Source: Amaurobius ferox
Lineage: Eukaryota > Arthropoda > Arachnida > Araneae > Amaurobiidae
Length of the DNA: 64,000 nt
NCBI GenBank assembly: GCA_951213105.1
Contig: OX578148.1
Span: forward strand, 140,317,915-140,381,914
Reading direction: 5' to 3'
Position numbers and translations under genes: made by a program. Positions within the stretch are counted from its first letter, which is position 1, and each line of letters opens with the position of its first letter. The notes below the pieces were generated by a model. That model searched no databases. It was not told the origin of the DNA and saw only the letters and a list, made by a program, of their open reading frames with translations. Below are positions 54,171 to 64,000 of the stretch, one piece after another.

Positions 54171-54879
54171 TTAATTTCAGCCACAAAGTTCTGGGTCTAA
54201 AGGAAATTGATGAAAGAAAACATCAACTGTTTTTCCATGTTTTGATTTGCAAAATGGTACACAGCAATACATATTTTTACAAAACAATATAAATTATTGG
54301 TTAAAGCACACACAAAAACTTATCAGACAGTCTCTGATATTAAATTTAACTACAAAATAGTATGCAAGTTTCCCGTAAGAGTACGCGCAGAACGTAATCT
54401 TGAAGGGTAACGAGGTCTGCCACCTACCGGCTAAAAGTATATACACAAAAGGTAGAAATTTATTCCAGAGATTCTATTGTTAATCGGATCATTCGGCAGG
54501 CCGTTAGAGGAAGAGCGTCGCGTAATCGAGTGGGGCCGTGATAATACACACTAAAACAAATATATATTGAGCACTTGTTTGAGTATAATTTTTGTATAAT
54601 AGTAGGCGTCGTAATTTTTCTTGATTGTAAGCAGTATAACTATTTTTTTCACTAGATGGCGCCATGGTATATTTTCTGCACTAATTTGCAAAGTATATTC
54701 TGCATTACTATTGTTTGTTCATTGGGTTCAACTGTGGATCTTACTGCTGTGCTGCTCAAGTTTTTTTTTCCCAGATACCAGTATGGTCGACGGTTATTAT
54801 GACACGCTTTTATCTAACAAGTGTTCAAGCGGATTACTACTTTTTTACTTTCAGCAAACGTAATGAAGATCTTGGCTGA
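54171..54879. other. Intergenic, nothing recognised
   Basis: The open frame 54621-54863 is hydrophobic but has no recognised domain, and no flanking exons were seen. Confidence 0.4.
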
Positions 54880-55290
54880 TGAAAATCCAGATCCTGGTTG
54901 AAGTTAATTAGATCTTCATGAAAATAATTGCATATCCTCGTTGAAGATAAAGAAAAGATCCGAAAGATAAATACAGATACTAATTTAATATAATTACAGA
55001 TCCTTGTTGAATAAAATTACATATCCTGGTTGAAGATAATTATAGATCTTTGCTGAGGATAGTTACAGATCCTGGTTGAAGATAGTTACAAATCCTAGTT
55101 GAGGATAGTTACAGATCTTGGATGAAGGTAGTTAAAGATCCTGGTTGAAGATACAGATCTTGGTCGAAGATAGTTACAGATCTCGGTTGAAGATAGTTGC
55201 AGATCTTGGTTGAAGATAGCTACAGATCTTGATTGAAGATAGTTACAGATCTTGGTTGAAAATCGTTACAAATATTGGTTCAAGATATTT
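54880..55290. repeat. 23-bp minisatellite
   Basis: The unit AGATCTTGGTTGAAGATAGTTAC recurs about 15 times, cleanest at 55150-55290 and more degenerate to the left. The period (23) is not a multiple of three, so it is unlikely to be coding. Confidence 0.85.
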
Positions 55291-56789
55291 CCATCCACAC
55301 AGGAGGAATTGACCTGAAACTCCGATTATTTATTGAAGGTATGTATTCATGTTTTATGCTACAATTAAATAATATAAAATCTGATTCATATTTGTGAATA
55401 TCCGTATATCATAAGTAGTAATGAAAACTTTTTTAAAACTTTTAGAAGCTTGTGTTTAAGCATTCATAGTATAACGCTTAAAATTTTCAAATAATAACTG
55501 GTAAGTTCCATCTCCATGTTAAAAAAAATAAATAATTTGTCCCTGTATGTGATTAAGTTCTTTCGTTATGGGTAAATCTAAACAAACTGAAAATGTATTA
55601 TTTTAAGCATAAGCAAAATGAAATTCAGTCTATTGCTGTGGATAAAACAAAATGCGAAAATCGAATTTAGTCATTAATGTCAACGTAGTGATTTCTATAC
55701 CTTGCCGCCCATTCAAAACAGGCACAACGAAAAACCTTGAATATTATAGAAAACTGTAATATAACTTAAAATAGTATTTTATGACTACGTTGACTTTGAA
55801 GACGACAGCTGAAGTAGCCATTAAGAACATACGCATTGTTAATTTTTAAAAATTTAAGATTTGGATAAGACTTGGGCAATTTTAAATTGAATCAAAACCT
55901 TGGATGAGGGTTATAGAACAAAAAATATTTGAAGAAAAATTACATCAAAGAATCCTTATATATTCTGAGTGAGGTATCTGTCTAACTTTTGCTTTTTAAA
56001 CTTTTTTCCCAATTAATATTTAATAAGGGTGTCATCCACATAAGCATATGTAACTTATAACCTCACGAAATCCTCAAATGTTTTAAACCGTTATTTCACA
56101 AGCCTCGAATACTTGTTTTTGCTTGTCCCATATGATATTCTAGTACCATGTTGATCTAACTAACAAGCCATTTTTATTGAAAATGATTACAATCTTGGCA
56201 TATTTGTAGATTTTAATTTACGGCGTCTTCTAAGGTAAGTAAATGATTCTGAAAAATAAATGTGTGGGCGCTTGACTAGACATGTTCAGAAAAATCTGTC
56301 TTCGTTGATTTTTAAGTTGAACCATCCTGATCTAGATTATGTATCAGCAACTAAACAACATAGCTAAGCTACTTAATATGTTTGCTGATAGCCAAACATT
56401 TACCTATTTATATAATACGACCTTCTACTATAGGATTCACTATATTAACGGTAAAATGAATTATTTATAGCGCTTTAAAGTCTTTATACTAAATAAGCCT
56501 ACATAAATTTAACTACAAATATATGCTTTCTATTTTAAAGTAATGAAGAAAATAAAAATGCTAAATTTTTGTAATTCGCATTATTTTTGAAAAGCCAATT
56601 ACAGAAAAGTCAAGTTCTTTTAGCTTCAACCTGTGCATTTTAGTTATATTTCAAAACTTTTTATATTAGAGATTGAACGATAGTGGATATTATAGTAATT
56701 AACAATGCACAAAGGCAAAATCAACATATAAATATTATTGCAAAACTTCTTAAAACAAAATCAACAGATAACATACGTTTAAACTCCAA
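55291..56789. other. Intergenic, nothing recognised
   Basis: AT-rich, low in repeats compared with the left half of the window. No ORF above background. Confidence 0.4.
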
Positions 56790-56960
56790 TTTTTACTTTC
56801 GCATACGTAGTATTGAGAAACTACCGTTTTCACGAAAATTTTCGATTTCGAAATTTTGATGCCAATATATGTTTCAAGATCTTCTGAATACGTTTTGACT
56901 ATTTTTAGAGTGATGTTTGTGGCCGATTTCTTGTGTACAGGATAGCAGCCACAAATATCA
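56790..56960 (+). repeat. Fragment of a fifth, distant hairpin-type repeat
   Basis: TTTACTTTCGCATACGTAGTATTGAGAAACTAC is followed by TTTTCGATTTCGAAATTTTG, then GTTTCAAGATCTTCTGAATACG and TAGAGTGATGTTTGTGG. Family B has the same order: hairpin, TCGAAAATTCGAATTCGAG, CGTTTCAAGCATC, GAAGTGATGTCTGTG. So it is probably a distant member of the same group. Confidence 0.45.
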
Positions 56961-57405
56961 ATGGATTTTCACAAAGCTTTATATCCGGCTTTATTATTGA
57001 AAAAAAATCTGAAACTGAATAGAATTTATTTAAATTCGAGCGAAAAATCCAAAATTTTATATATTTTTACATGTATATTTTTTAACATGGCAGCATAGGA
57101 CAAAATTTGACATAATCATGCATAAAAGGATTTATGGCTCAGTGACCACGAAACTTAATAGTTTCAGCCATTGTTGTGAAATATCGCCGCGATACAAATT
57201 GTTTTTGTTTGTGACGTCATTGAACCCCCTCGAAGGCCAAGTTACCCCCCTGAGGGTATATTATCAAGTATGGTATCAATCGAAATATTTTTTCAAGCCC
57301 TTTAAAGTAAGGGGTAACACACTATAATTGTAATCATTTAGACTCACGATACCGAATTTTCACGTTTTTTCTTGTAAAATTTGAAAAAAAAAATTAATTC
57401 TGGTA

Positions 57406-58280
57406 CAGTGAAATCTGTTGAAAACCCAGGCCGTTCGACTCATCCAAAGGACTTGAGCAACTATTTGAACGGCCGGGAAGACAGTGAAAACTGTGAAGTT
57501 GACCACCTTTGTAAGTTGACCACCTGTCTAAGTTGACCTAATTGACCAGAAACGGAATGGCTTAATTACTTTAACATTGAGTGAATCCTTTATAAGTTGA
57601 CCACCTGTCTAACTTGTATGTTCACCAGGTAATTTTAGGTAGAATTTGTCTCAAAGCATAGCCCAAAACCTTGAAAAGTTGACCACTTCAGAATTTTCCA
57701 GGCTGCAGAAAATTGTGAGAATGTGGCAAAATTTGTCAAAGAAGTCTTAGACGCAGTCCGCTGCATTTATGAAGCATGGAAAAATCTATCAGAAAACACG
57801 ATTGTTAAGTATTTCAAGTATGCTTTTATGCAAAATACGCCAGAACACATTAAGGCTGTGTTTAATCTGCACAGTAAAATAGCAATACAATGGGCATCTG
57901 GAATAAAAAAAAAAAAAACTCTTCTGACAGAGTACTTTTCTGAACGATAGAAATGGATTACTGCATCAATCTGATCCAATGAATTGAAATACAGCATGTG
58001 AGTAGCCGTTACATATTACACATAAAAATAGGTGTATGCAGATTCCTTGATTCACATTTAAGTATGTACGTACATACATAAGTATTTTGTAACAGTAATT
58101 ACAATATTTAATTAAAACCATTGGCTCATTAGTATTTTATATATATTAAAAGAAAAGTATTTTGAAATGCTTTATTGAAGGGAAAAATAAAATTTCATCA
58201 CACTGTCTATGTTGTACACCTGTCTAAGTTGGACACTTTTAGGGGGAACCGTGAGTGTCCAACTTATATAGGTTTCACTG
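57406..58280 (+). mobile_element. Tigger/pogo-type element, internally deleted, TA target duplication
   Basis: The left end CAGTGAAA after TA (57404-57405) and, past a small insertion, ACTGTGAAGTTGACCACC. The right end reversed reads CAGTGAAACCTATATAAGTT, followed by TA (58281-58282). Both ends repeat the GTTGACCACCTGTCTAA motif inward. Between them, an open stretch around 57700-57950 (NVAKFVKEVLDAVRCIYEAW, VKYFKYAF) looks like the C-terminal part of a Tigger transposase. The DDE core is absent, so it is non-autonomous. Confidence 0.75.
57414..57480 (-). mobile_element. 67-bp solo copy of the SINE 3' domain with 9-bp target duplication
   Basis: It lies in the left terminal repeat of the Tigger element, flanked by ACAGTGAAA on both sides (57405-57413 and 57481-57489). 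Minus strand: CTTCCCGGCCGTTCAAATAG ... GAACGGCCTGGGTTTTCAAC. Removing one flank plus the insert restores CAGTGAAAACTGTGAAG, a proper end. Arms GGCCGTTC and GAACGGCC pair perfectly. It is the same module as at 36219 and as the end of the SINE at 11048. Confidence 0.8.
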
Positions 58281-58282
58281 TA

Positions 58283-60829
58283 TGAGAAAGCCAAGTTGAA
58301 TCACACACCATTTCATTTTCCTCTGAGAAATCGTTGAAATACAGATCGCTTTTAATGGAATAACTGTGAAGTTAAACAAGAAAAGTAACAATAGTTTTAA
58401 TATGATGTTTGATAGTCCATATTATTACTTAGTTTCTTAACATCTGGTTCATTGTCAGTTATCTTAAACCTATCACATGAGTTCAAATGATGATCCGCCA
58501 GCCTGTTCCTGTATTCCTGTTTTTGTGCATTGATCCATTTTACAGCAACATTTCTCATTTTTAACTACCTACTTACGAAGTATTAAGATCCAAGATCAAG
58601 AATATCCAACTATTAGGACTTAAAGGAATATTAAAATATAATATTGAAAAACATTGAAAAGAAAAAAAAAACGACATTAGAATCGCAATCGACCGGTCGA
58701 TCCCGATGGACTTGTTGCCGACGCCAGATCTAGACGATTTATGTCAAACTAAGTTTATCACATAATTTAGAAGGAAACTTAGTTGTCCTCGTGAAACTTA
58801 AATATAAAGAAATGTTTCTTAGACCGGTTTTGAAAGTTTTAATTCAAATGTAAAACGAGGTACCCATGTAATGCTCTAATTTTGTGTTTTCATGTTCCCA
58901 TTGAGATCGTCTTATTTAAATATAACAGAATTTTGAATATCGTTTGCAGTGTAGATAACATATCTGGCTTATATTATAACATAAATATTACCAACTAGAC
59001 CATAAGCTGTTATCAAGTTTGCAAATTTGATAAATTCCCATTTTGACCTGTACACCAAATTTTGATTATTAGAAATGTCAATATATAAGTCAAAGCTTTC
59101 TGTTCATGACACATGTAGAATATTTTAATCGTCCAAACTTAAAAACAAAGTTCTCATGTTTTGAAATATATTCTCATAGCATCATTTTATTCGCGAGAGT
59201 GATAGTTTGAACTATCTAATCCTGTTTTGTACGTAGGAACCTTGATTTTTAATTCTAAGTAGTTATTTACCTATTTTTCTTATTCTTCGGATAGTGATTG
59301 TTTGCCCCTTTATCAGCCTACGCAGGTTTCAGCCATCCAAGACAATTATGTACCATCATCGAACTACATGCTGATTGCATCATTGCTTCAACAGGAATGG
59401 AGTGTCAAGGCATGCTGAAACATATGTTATGCTATAATAACGCAACAATTGCTATTTTCGGTATAGGGTTAAGTGACTTCAGTCACAGGCATCCCGTAAA
59501 GATGCTTTTTGGCTTGGCTATTATGACGTTCTCAGAAACCAAAAGACTTCGTAGGAAACAGATGCATTTTGGCTTTGCTGTTATGACGTTCTCTGAAACT
59601 AAAAGACTTCGTTGGAAACAGCATAACAGTTGATTGAAAGTACAACCGATTTGGGAGGAAGAAATAGCCTTCTTTAGGATTAAAAGACAGCAACCACACC
59701 AGCAAGAAAATAAGGTGTTTGTATAACGCCTTGGCACAAGAACATGTTCAACAGACAGATTTTTGCTTTGGCGAGGATGGTTGACCTGTCTTTATACTGA
59801 AAGAAGCTATTATTTTGCCACCAGAAGTGATCCTTTATGCTGTTACTAATGAAGCCTTTTAATTGCAGAACATTTCAATCAGCAGTTTCAGCGAATGTTT
59901 ATATGTTATGAAGTGTATTAAAAAGCATATAATAATAAATAGGGGAAAATATATCCAATTCCTTAGCGTGACTTACCTATTGCCACTTTGAAAGTATAAA
60001 TGTTTAAAAAATTAAGAACAAAACTTGTAAAGGTAATCTTACGAAGGTAAAATGTTTTTATTCCGATATTGATTATACAAGTTGTCCAATACGAAATATG
60101 AATGTATGAGAAAATCGAGTGGAGCTTTACTACAGATTTTTCTAAGTACTGAAAGAAAGGTGCGGATTGTGAAGTTTCTGGATATGTGAGTAACGCTTGA
60201 ATATTTCTAACAATAATGTAAAATAGTGCAATTTAAAATATTACTGTAAAATGCATTTCAAAATCAACAAAATGTCGTCTTTAGAGAATGGGAATCAACG
60301 GATTTAGCAATATTTGGATTATTCTGGCCGATTTCCTAATCAAAATTAAAGTCAATCGTGAGTTTGCAAAAAGAAAATACATATCCCAGGCTTGTTTTCG
60401 AAGTGACACGACTCAAAGTGTAGTTTTTTAGGTTAACATTAGCTCATCAATCAGCATAAATAAATGTACTTTACAATGATCTAGAATGAACTGGCGCCGT
60501 TATAAAGATTTTGAAAAGGTAACGCAGTAGGATCTACAAAAGTGACTGTTTATGCTAATGTTCTAACTCAAAAATAAGGAGAACATTAAAAGTGCATATG
60601 TATATATCGTGTTTTGGCATTGTGGATCACCTCGTGGTTTATACAAGTAGTGGTTTATTTGTACATCACGATTCACCTTGATTTTTGAGTTTCGGCAATT
60701 GGCTTTAGAGACATACTTTTACTTTGAAATTTAAATGTAAAATCATATATTTTTTCCGGTAGATAATATTTTCGTGAAAACAGAAGAAGAATAAATTTTT
60801 AGTGTTCCTTGAGCAAAAATGATTACATT
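58283..60829. other. Intergenic, nothing recognised except a small duplication
   Basis: The open frame 59298-59633 has no recognised domain, and part of it lies in a 60-bp duplication. The rest is plain AT-rich sequence. Confidence 0.4.
59503..59622. repeat. 60-bp tandem duplication, two copies
   Basis: GATGCTTTTTGGCTTGGCTA... and GATGCATTTTGGCTTTGCTG... are followed by TTATGACGTTCTC and CCAAAAGACTTCG / CTAAAAGACTTCG. About 90% alike. Confidence 0.85.
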
Positions 60830-60849
60830 AGAAAAAAGTTGCACTGTAT

Positions 60850-61254
60850 AATATCCCTATAGTATTAAACTTTTATCCAAAAAATTTACAATTAAATGCA
60901 AGTAATATTGACACAAATGTTGCAAACTTTTTAGATTTAAATTTAAATTTACAAAATTGTAATATGGTTATAAACTTGTATGATAAAAGACAGGATTTTA
61001 AATTTAATACATCAAAAATTCAACATTTTGACTCTTGTTTGCATATATCTGTATTTAGAAATATTATAATAAACCAGGCTCTTAGAATCAATAAAATTTG
61101 TGATGAATATTATAAATTAGCGCACTTTATGGAATTATTGAGTACAGCGACTAATAATGCATATCCCCACAAGTTTGTTATTAAAATTATCAACTCAGTG
61201 TATCAAATTTCACTCGATAACATCCTAGAAAACATTCCCAATTATAGTGACTAA
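60850..61254 (+). pseudogene. Reverse-transcriptase C-terminal fragment
   Basis: One open frame reads FYPKNLQLNASN, then ANFLDLNLNL, VINLYDKRQDFKFN, and INQALRINKICDEYYKLAHF, ending at TAA 61252. The order YPxxL-FLDLxI-LYDKRDDF-QxxRxxRIC is typical of a group of invertebrate reverse-transcriptase-like ORFs, after the catalytic palm. No catalytic YXDD is present upstream in this window, so it is a 5'-truncated piece. The exact class (Penelope-like or other) is open. Confidence 0.5.
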
Positions 61255-61262
61255 CATACAGT

Positions 61263-61267
61263 AGGGG

Positions 61268-61333
<66 letters not shown>
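61263..61333. repeat. Poly(A) plus (TA)n microsatellite
   Basis: About 19 A, then about 25 AT dinucleotides. It directly follows the reverse-transcriptase fragment, so it could have grown from that insertion's A-rich tail. A second (AT)n run lies at 62066-62090. Confidence 0.9.
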
Positions 61334-61338
<5 letters not shown>

Positions 61339-62064
61339 AATAAAAATGAAAAATAATAAACCAAGTCAAAAACATTTAAAAAAATCGGAAAATAAGATGC
61401 ATTAACATTAATGTTTTGAATTTTATTTTCGCAAAAAAATGTAACTTTTGTCAGTATTGAAACTACGTTTTGAGCGCCCTTATAATGGTGTATAGTGGCA
61501 TTCTCGATTATCCATTTTTCATATGAATTACTTGTTTAGTAGGAATTTTCATCTTTGATTCATATTCATATTTGCATATTTGGGAAGTTGTATTCTGAAT
61601 TGCTTGTCCAGTCTCCAGCTTAGACTCACTGGGCGGGTTTGGGAGTAACTCCGTGAACGTTCGTACTGCCTCCCTGGTAGAATTTCGACTTGTTCATTCC
61701 GGTGCTTCTAGATTAAGCTGTTGAGGTTGATCGTGTATACACGTGGTAGAAGAATGGTTCATGCCGCATGGTAATACAATTTTCTTAATGTATCCTTTTT
61801 TCAATTTTTGTTGCCTGTAGTCTCAGTTTAAGTATTTATAGTAATGTACTATTGCTTAATCTGAAACAGGCATTTGTTTGGGTTAATTGGAATTAAATAC
61901 TCAGACCTGACGATGAATTTAATTCTAATTAATCATCGAATTTGGGATGGTGCTGTTCTTTTCTCTTATCGGCATTATGGCCGTGAATTTGCTTCTATGG
62001 TGATGTTAATATTACTTGAATTGTATTTTTTTATTTTTACATAATTCTTATTATTACATTTCAA

Positions 62065-62098
<34 letters not shown>

Positions 62099-62879
62099 AT
62101 AATTGCTCACTAATAATGTTATTTCAGTTAGGGTATTGATGCCTAGCACGGTCGATGTTTCGGTATTTTTATACAAAGAGAAAAGTATTTTTATACAAAG
62201 ATAATGTTCATGTAAGTGAATTATTTAATAAAAGGGATTTCGATTCTATCCTCGTCAAAAACTTAGCGCAGGAGTAATGTTATATATGAGTAATTTATAG
62301 CTGGTTATAGAGGCTGCTGCAAGAGTGATGTCACATATTGAACATCCGCTATTAATATTTAAGAAAATAAGCATTTATTTAAAACTGATACTTCTATGAA
62401 CTGTTATTATTTTTTAATTTTGACAGGTGCATCTAAATATCGAGCGGGTCTATTAAAGATAAATAGAAGAATCTCAAGCTTGTTGACGATCATGGCGCCA
62501 TCTACACACATTCGGTTCTTCGATCCAGCTGTATTCCAGCTATAGTTATGTTGAATTTCTTTGCTGCCGAATATGCAAAACACTTATCTACTTTAAGGTA
62601 AGTTTTACGCAAAAATTTGTGTTTCTGAATTGTGGTGAATTAACACCCGGCCTTTTCAATAATTTCAAACATATTTTAGCCTGGTAAAATTAAGTTTGTA
62701 ATATATTCTAAAGTCGTCATACAAAGTCCTTCCACATCGCACTTGTGGCAGAAATATTTCCAGAGGGCGATCAAGTGCAATATACAATAGTGAACTCGTT
62801 TAATAAAGTGTGAACTCGTTTGAGTTATATAAAAAATATAACTCAAATATATCTGTTTTTGTGTAAAAAAATAATAGAG
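61334..62879. other. Intergenic, nothing recognised
   Basis: Includes an (AT)n run at 62066-62090 and a GC-richer piece at 61610-61770 without ORF or RNA structure that I can name. Confidence 0.4.
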
Positions 62880-63780
62880 TGTCTCAACATATAAACGTTT
62901 TATACAAATCTTCCGTGCAACTTACATCAGATTTAAATAAGATTAGGCTCGAATTGTGCGACTTGCATCGGATTAAATAAGATTAGGCTCGAATCATAGG
63001 AAAACATTTCGGTTTGATATAGATACATGCAGGCATACATTAGAGATATCTTAACCTAAAACTGATCTGCTATTTTGTATACTCAACAAAACATGAGTGT
63101 CTCAACTGGAAACTAAAGGTTATTTTGTGTACGCATCAAACGCGTCACAACTTAAAATAAATGTCATTTTATATACGCATCGAAAGTGTCACAATTAAAA
63201 TCAACTCAAAACGGATATCTAATTTCATGCGCGAACAAAACATGAGGGTTAAGAGAAAATTAGCGTCTCAACTCAAAACTAAAATGTTATTCTGTGCACG
63301 CTTCAAAAACATCACAACTCAAAATAGCGAATGTAATTTTATGTACGCATTGAAAGCATCACAATTAAAATCAACTCAAAACTGATATGTATTTTCGTGC
63401 ACAAACAAAACACTAGCGGTTCAAAGACAGATATCATTTTGAGTACACAAAAAGAAAAGCGTGGCAACTAAAAATGTCACTTTATGTACGCATTGAAAAC
63501 GTCACAATTAAAATCAACTCAAAACTGATACGTGTTTTCGTGCATAAACAAATTATTAGCGGTCCAACTTTAAATATCATCTTGTGTACGCAAAAAGAAA
63601 AGCGTCGCAACTCAAAATAGATGTCATTTTGCGTACACATTAAAAGGGTCAGAACTTGAAATATAGAGATATTATTTTATATAGGAGCAAACATCGAAGA
63701 CTGTCGCAAATATATTTATTTGTTTTGTGTACGAACGAAGTGTCCAAGTATCGCAGATCAAAACAAGGACGCAATTTGTT
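62880..63780. repeat. Degenerate minisatellite, about 45-bp subunit
   Basis: Subunits of the type TCACAACTCAAAATAAATGT + CATTTTGTGTACGCAT + CGAAAGCG recur about 15 times. A longer period shows in TCACAATTAAAATCAACTCA at 63189, 63360 and 63493. Copies differ widely. Open frames here follow the repeat and are not genes. Confidence 0.75.
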
Positions 63781-64000
63781 TTAAAAGGATTGTTAAATAA
63801 GGGTGACTAAAGGGGCATTTTGATAATTAATCTAGTAACTGCTTTTTGAAGGTATAAATTAATGGTTAATAAATTTCATTAGGGTAGAGAAATATAACAT
63901 TAAATTAATTATAATCACGTGTTAAAATGTTTACTTCATTTTCCTGATAAACTCTTTTTGGGGTTACCAATTCTAAAGCACAGGGATACAATATGTCGTG
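63781..64000. other. Window end, nothing recognised
   Basis: AT-rich, with no ORF or repeat boundary. Confidence 0.4.

Noticed and set aside
59298..59633. 111-codon ORF
   Set aside because: Half of it is a 60-bp tandem duplication, and the rest has no family resemblance.
61190..61375. ORF with a long IYIYIY run and a poly-F run
   Set aside because: Translation of the (TA)n and poly(A) tracts.

Overview
This is an AT-rich, intron-containing animal sequence, most likely from an arthropod and possibly an arachnid. The reasons are one spliced host gene with GT-AG introns, decayed class I and class II transposons (jockey/I-type LINEs, hAT, piggyBac, pogo/Tigger/jerky, Helitrons), a tRNA-derived SINE, and very many short non-autonomous repeats with terminal hairpins. 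The arachnid guess rests only on general resemblance. No bacterial, organellar or CRISPR features are present.

Only one ordinary host gene can be supported. It has five exons on the + strand (33056-33092, 39017-39134, 45510-45634, 45720-45858, 47772-47913) and encodes a 186-residue protein with a signal peptide and twelve cysteines, three per exon from exon 2 to exon 5. A TATA-like element lies upstream at 32972 and an AATAAA downstream at 48014. Its introns are filled with mobile elements and a perfectly homogeneous 54-bp satellite.

The rest is mostly a transposon graveyard. I use four working family names. A is a Helitron family (TCTATATAAAT at the 5' end, hairpin plus CTAG at the 3' end, insertion between A and T). 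B, C and D are about 0.75-1 kb repeats, each with a terminal hairpin followed by a CA/TCTG-rich tract and an AT-rich body; they resemble Helentron-derived HINE/DINE elements. Layout: 1-1228 LINE relic (- strand); 1.3-3.4 kb D and B; 3.6-4.5 kb piggyBac relic; 6.0-6.8 kb C; 8.4-9.2 kb A; 9.7-16.8 kb D, B, SINE and a duplicated D-with-nested-C block bracketed by Tigger-like ends; 17.0-32.6 kb a stack of A Helitrons holding a hAT element (which holds B, which holds another A), a further B, a 2.07-kb unclassified insertion and another A; 33.0-48.0 kb the host gene; 49.5-52.0 kb a local duplication and a young LINE fragment; 52.8-55.3 kb a jerky-like fragment and two tandem arrays; 57.4-58.3 kb a Tigger MITE; 60.8 kb a reverse-transcriptase-like fragment; 62.9-63.8 kb a degenerate minisatellite.

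The most interesting signals are not genes. First, families A, B, C and D share a small module next to one terminus although their bodies differ. Second, A and B also share a 20-bp-period array that looks like iterons. Third, a roughly 60-nt hairpin sequence, identical to the 3' domain of the tRNA-SINE, occurs by itself as two independent insertions with target-site duplications, as if a minimal 3' tail is enough for retroposition. No search was possible, so family names come from motifs read by eye.
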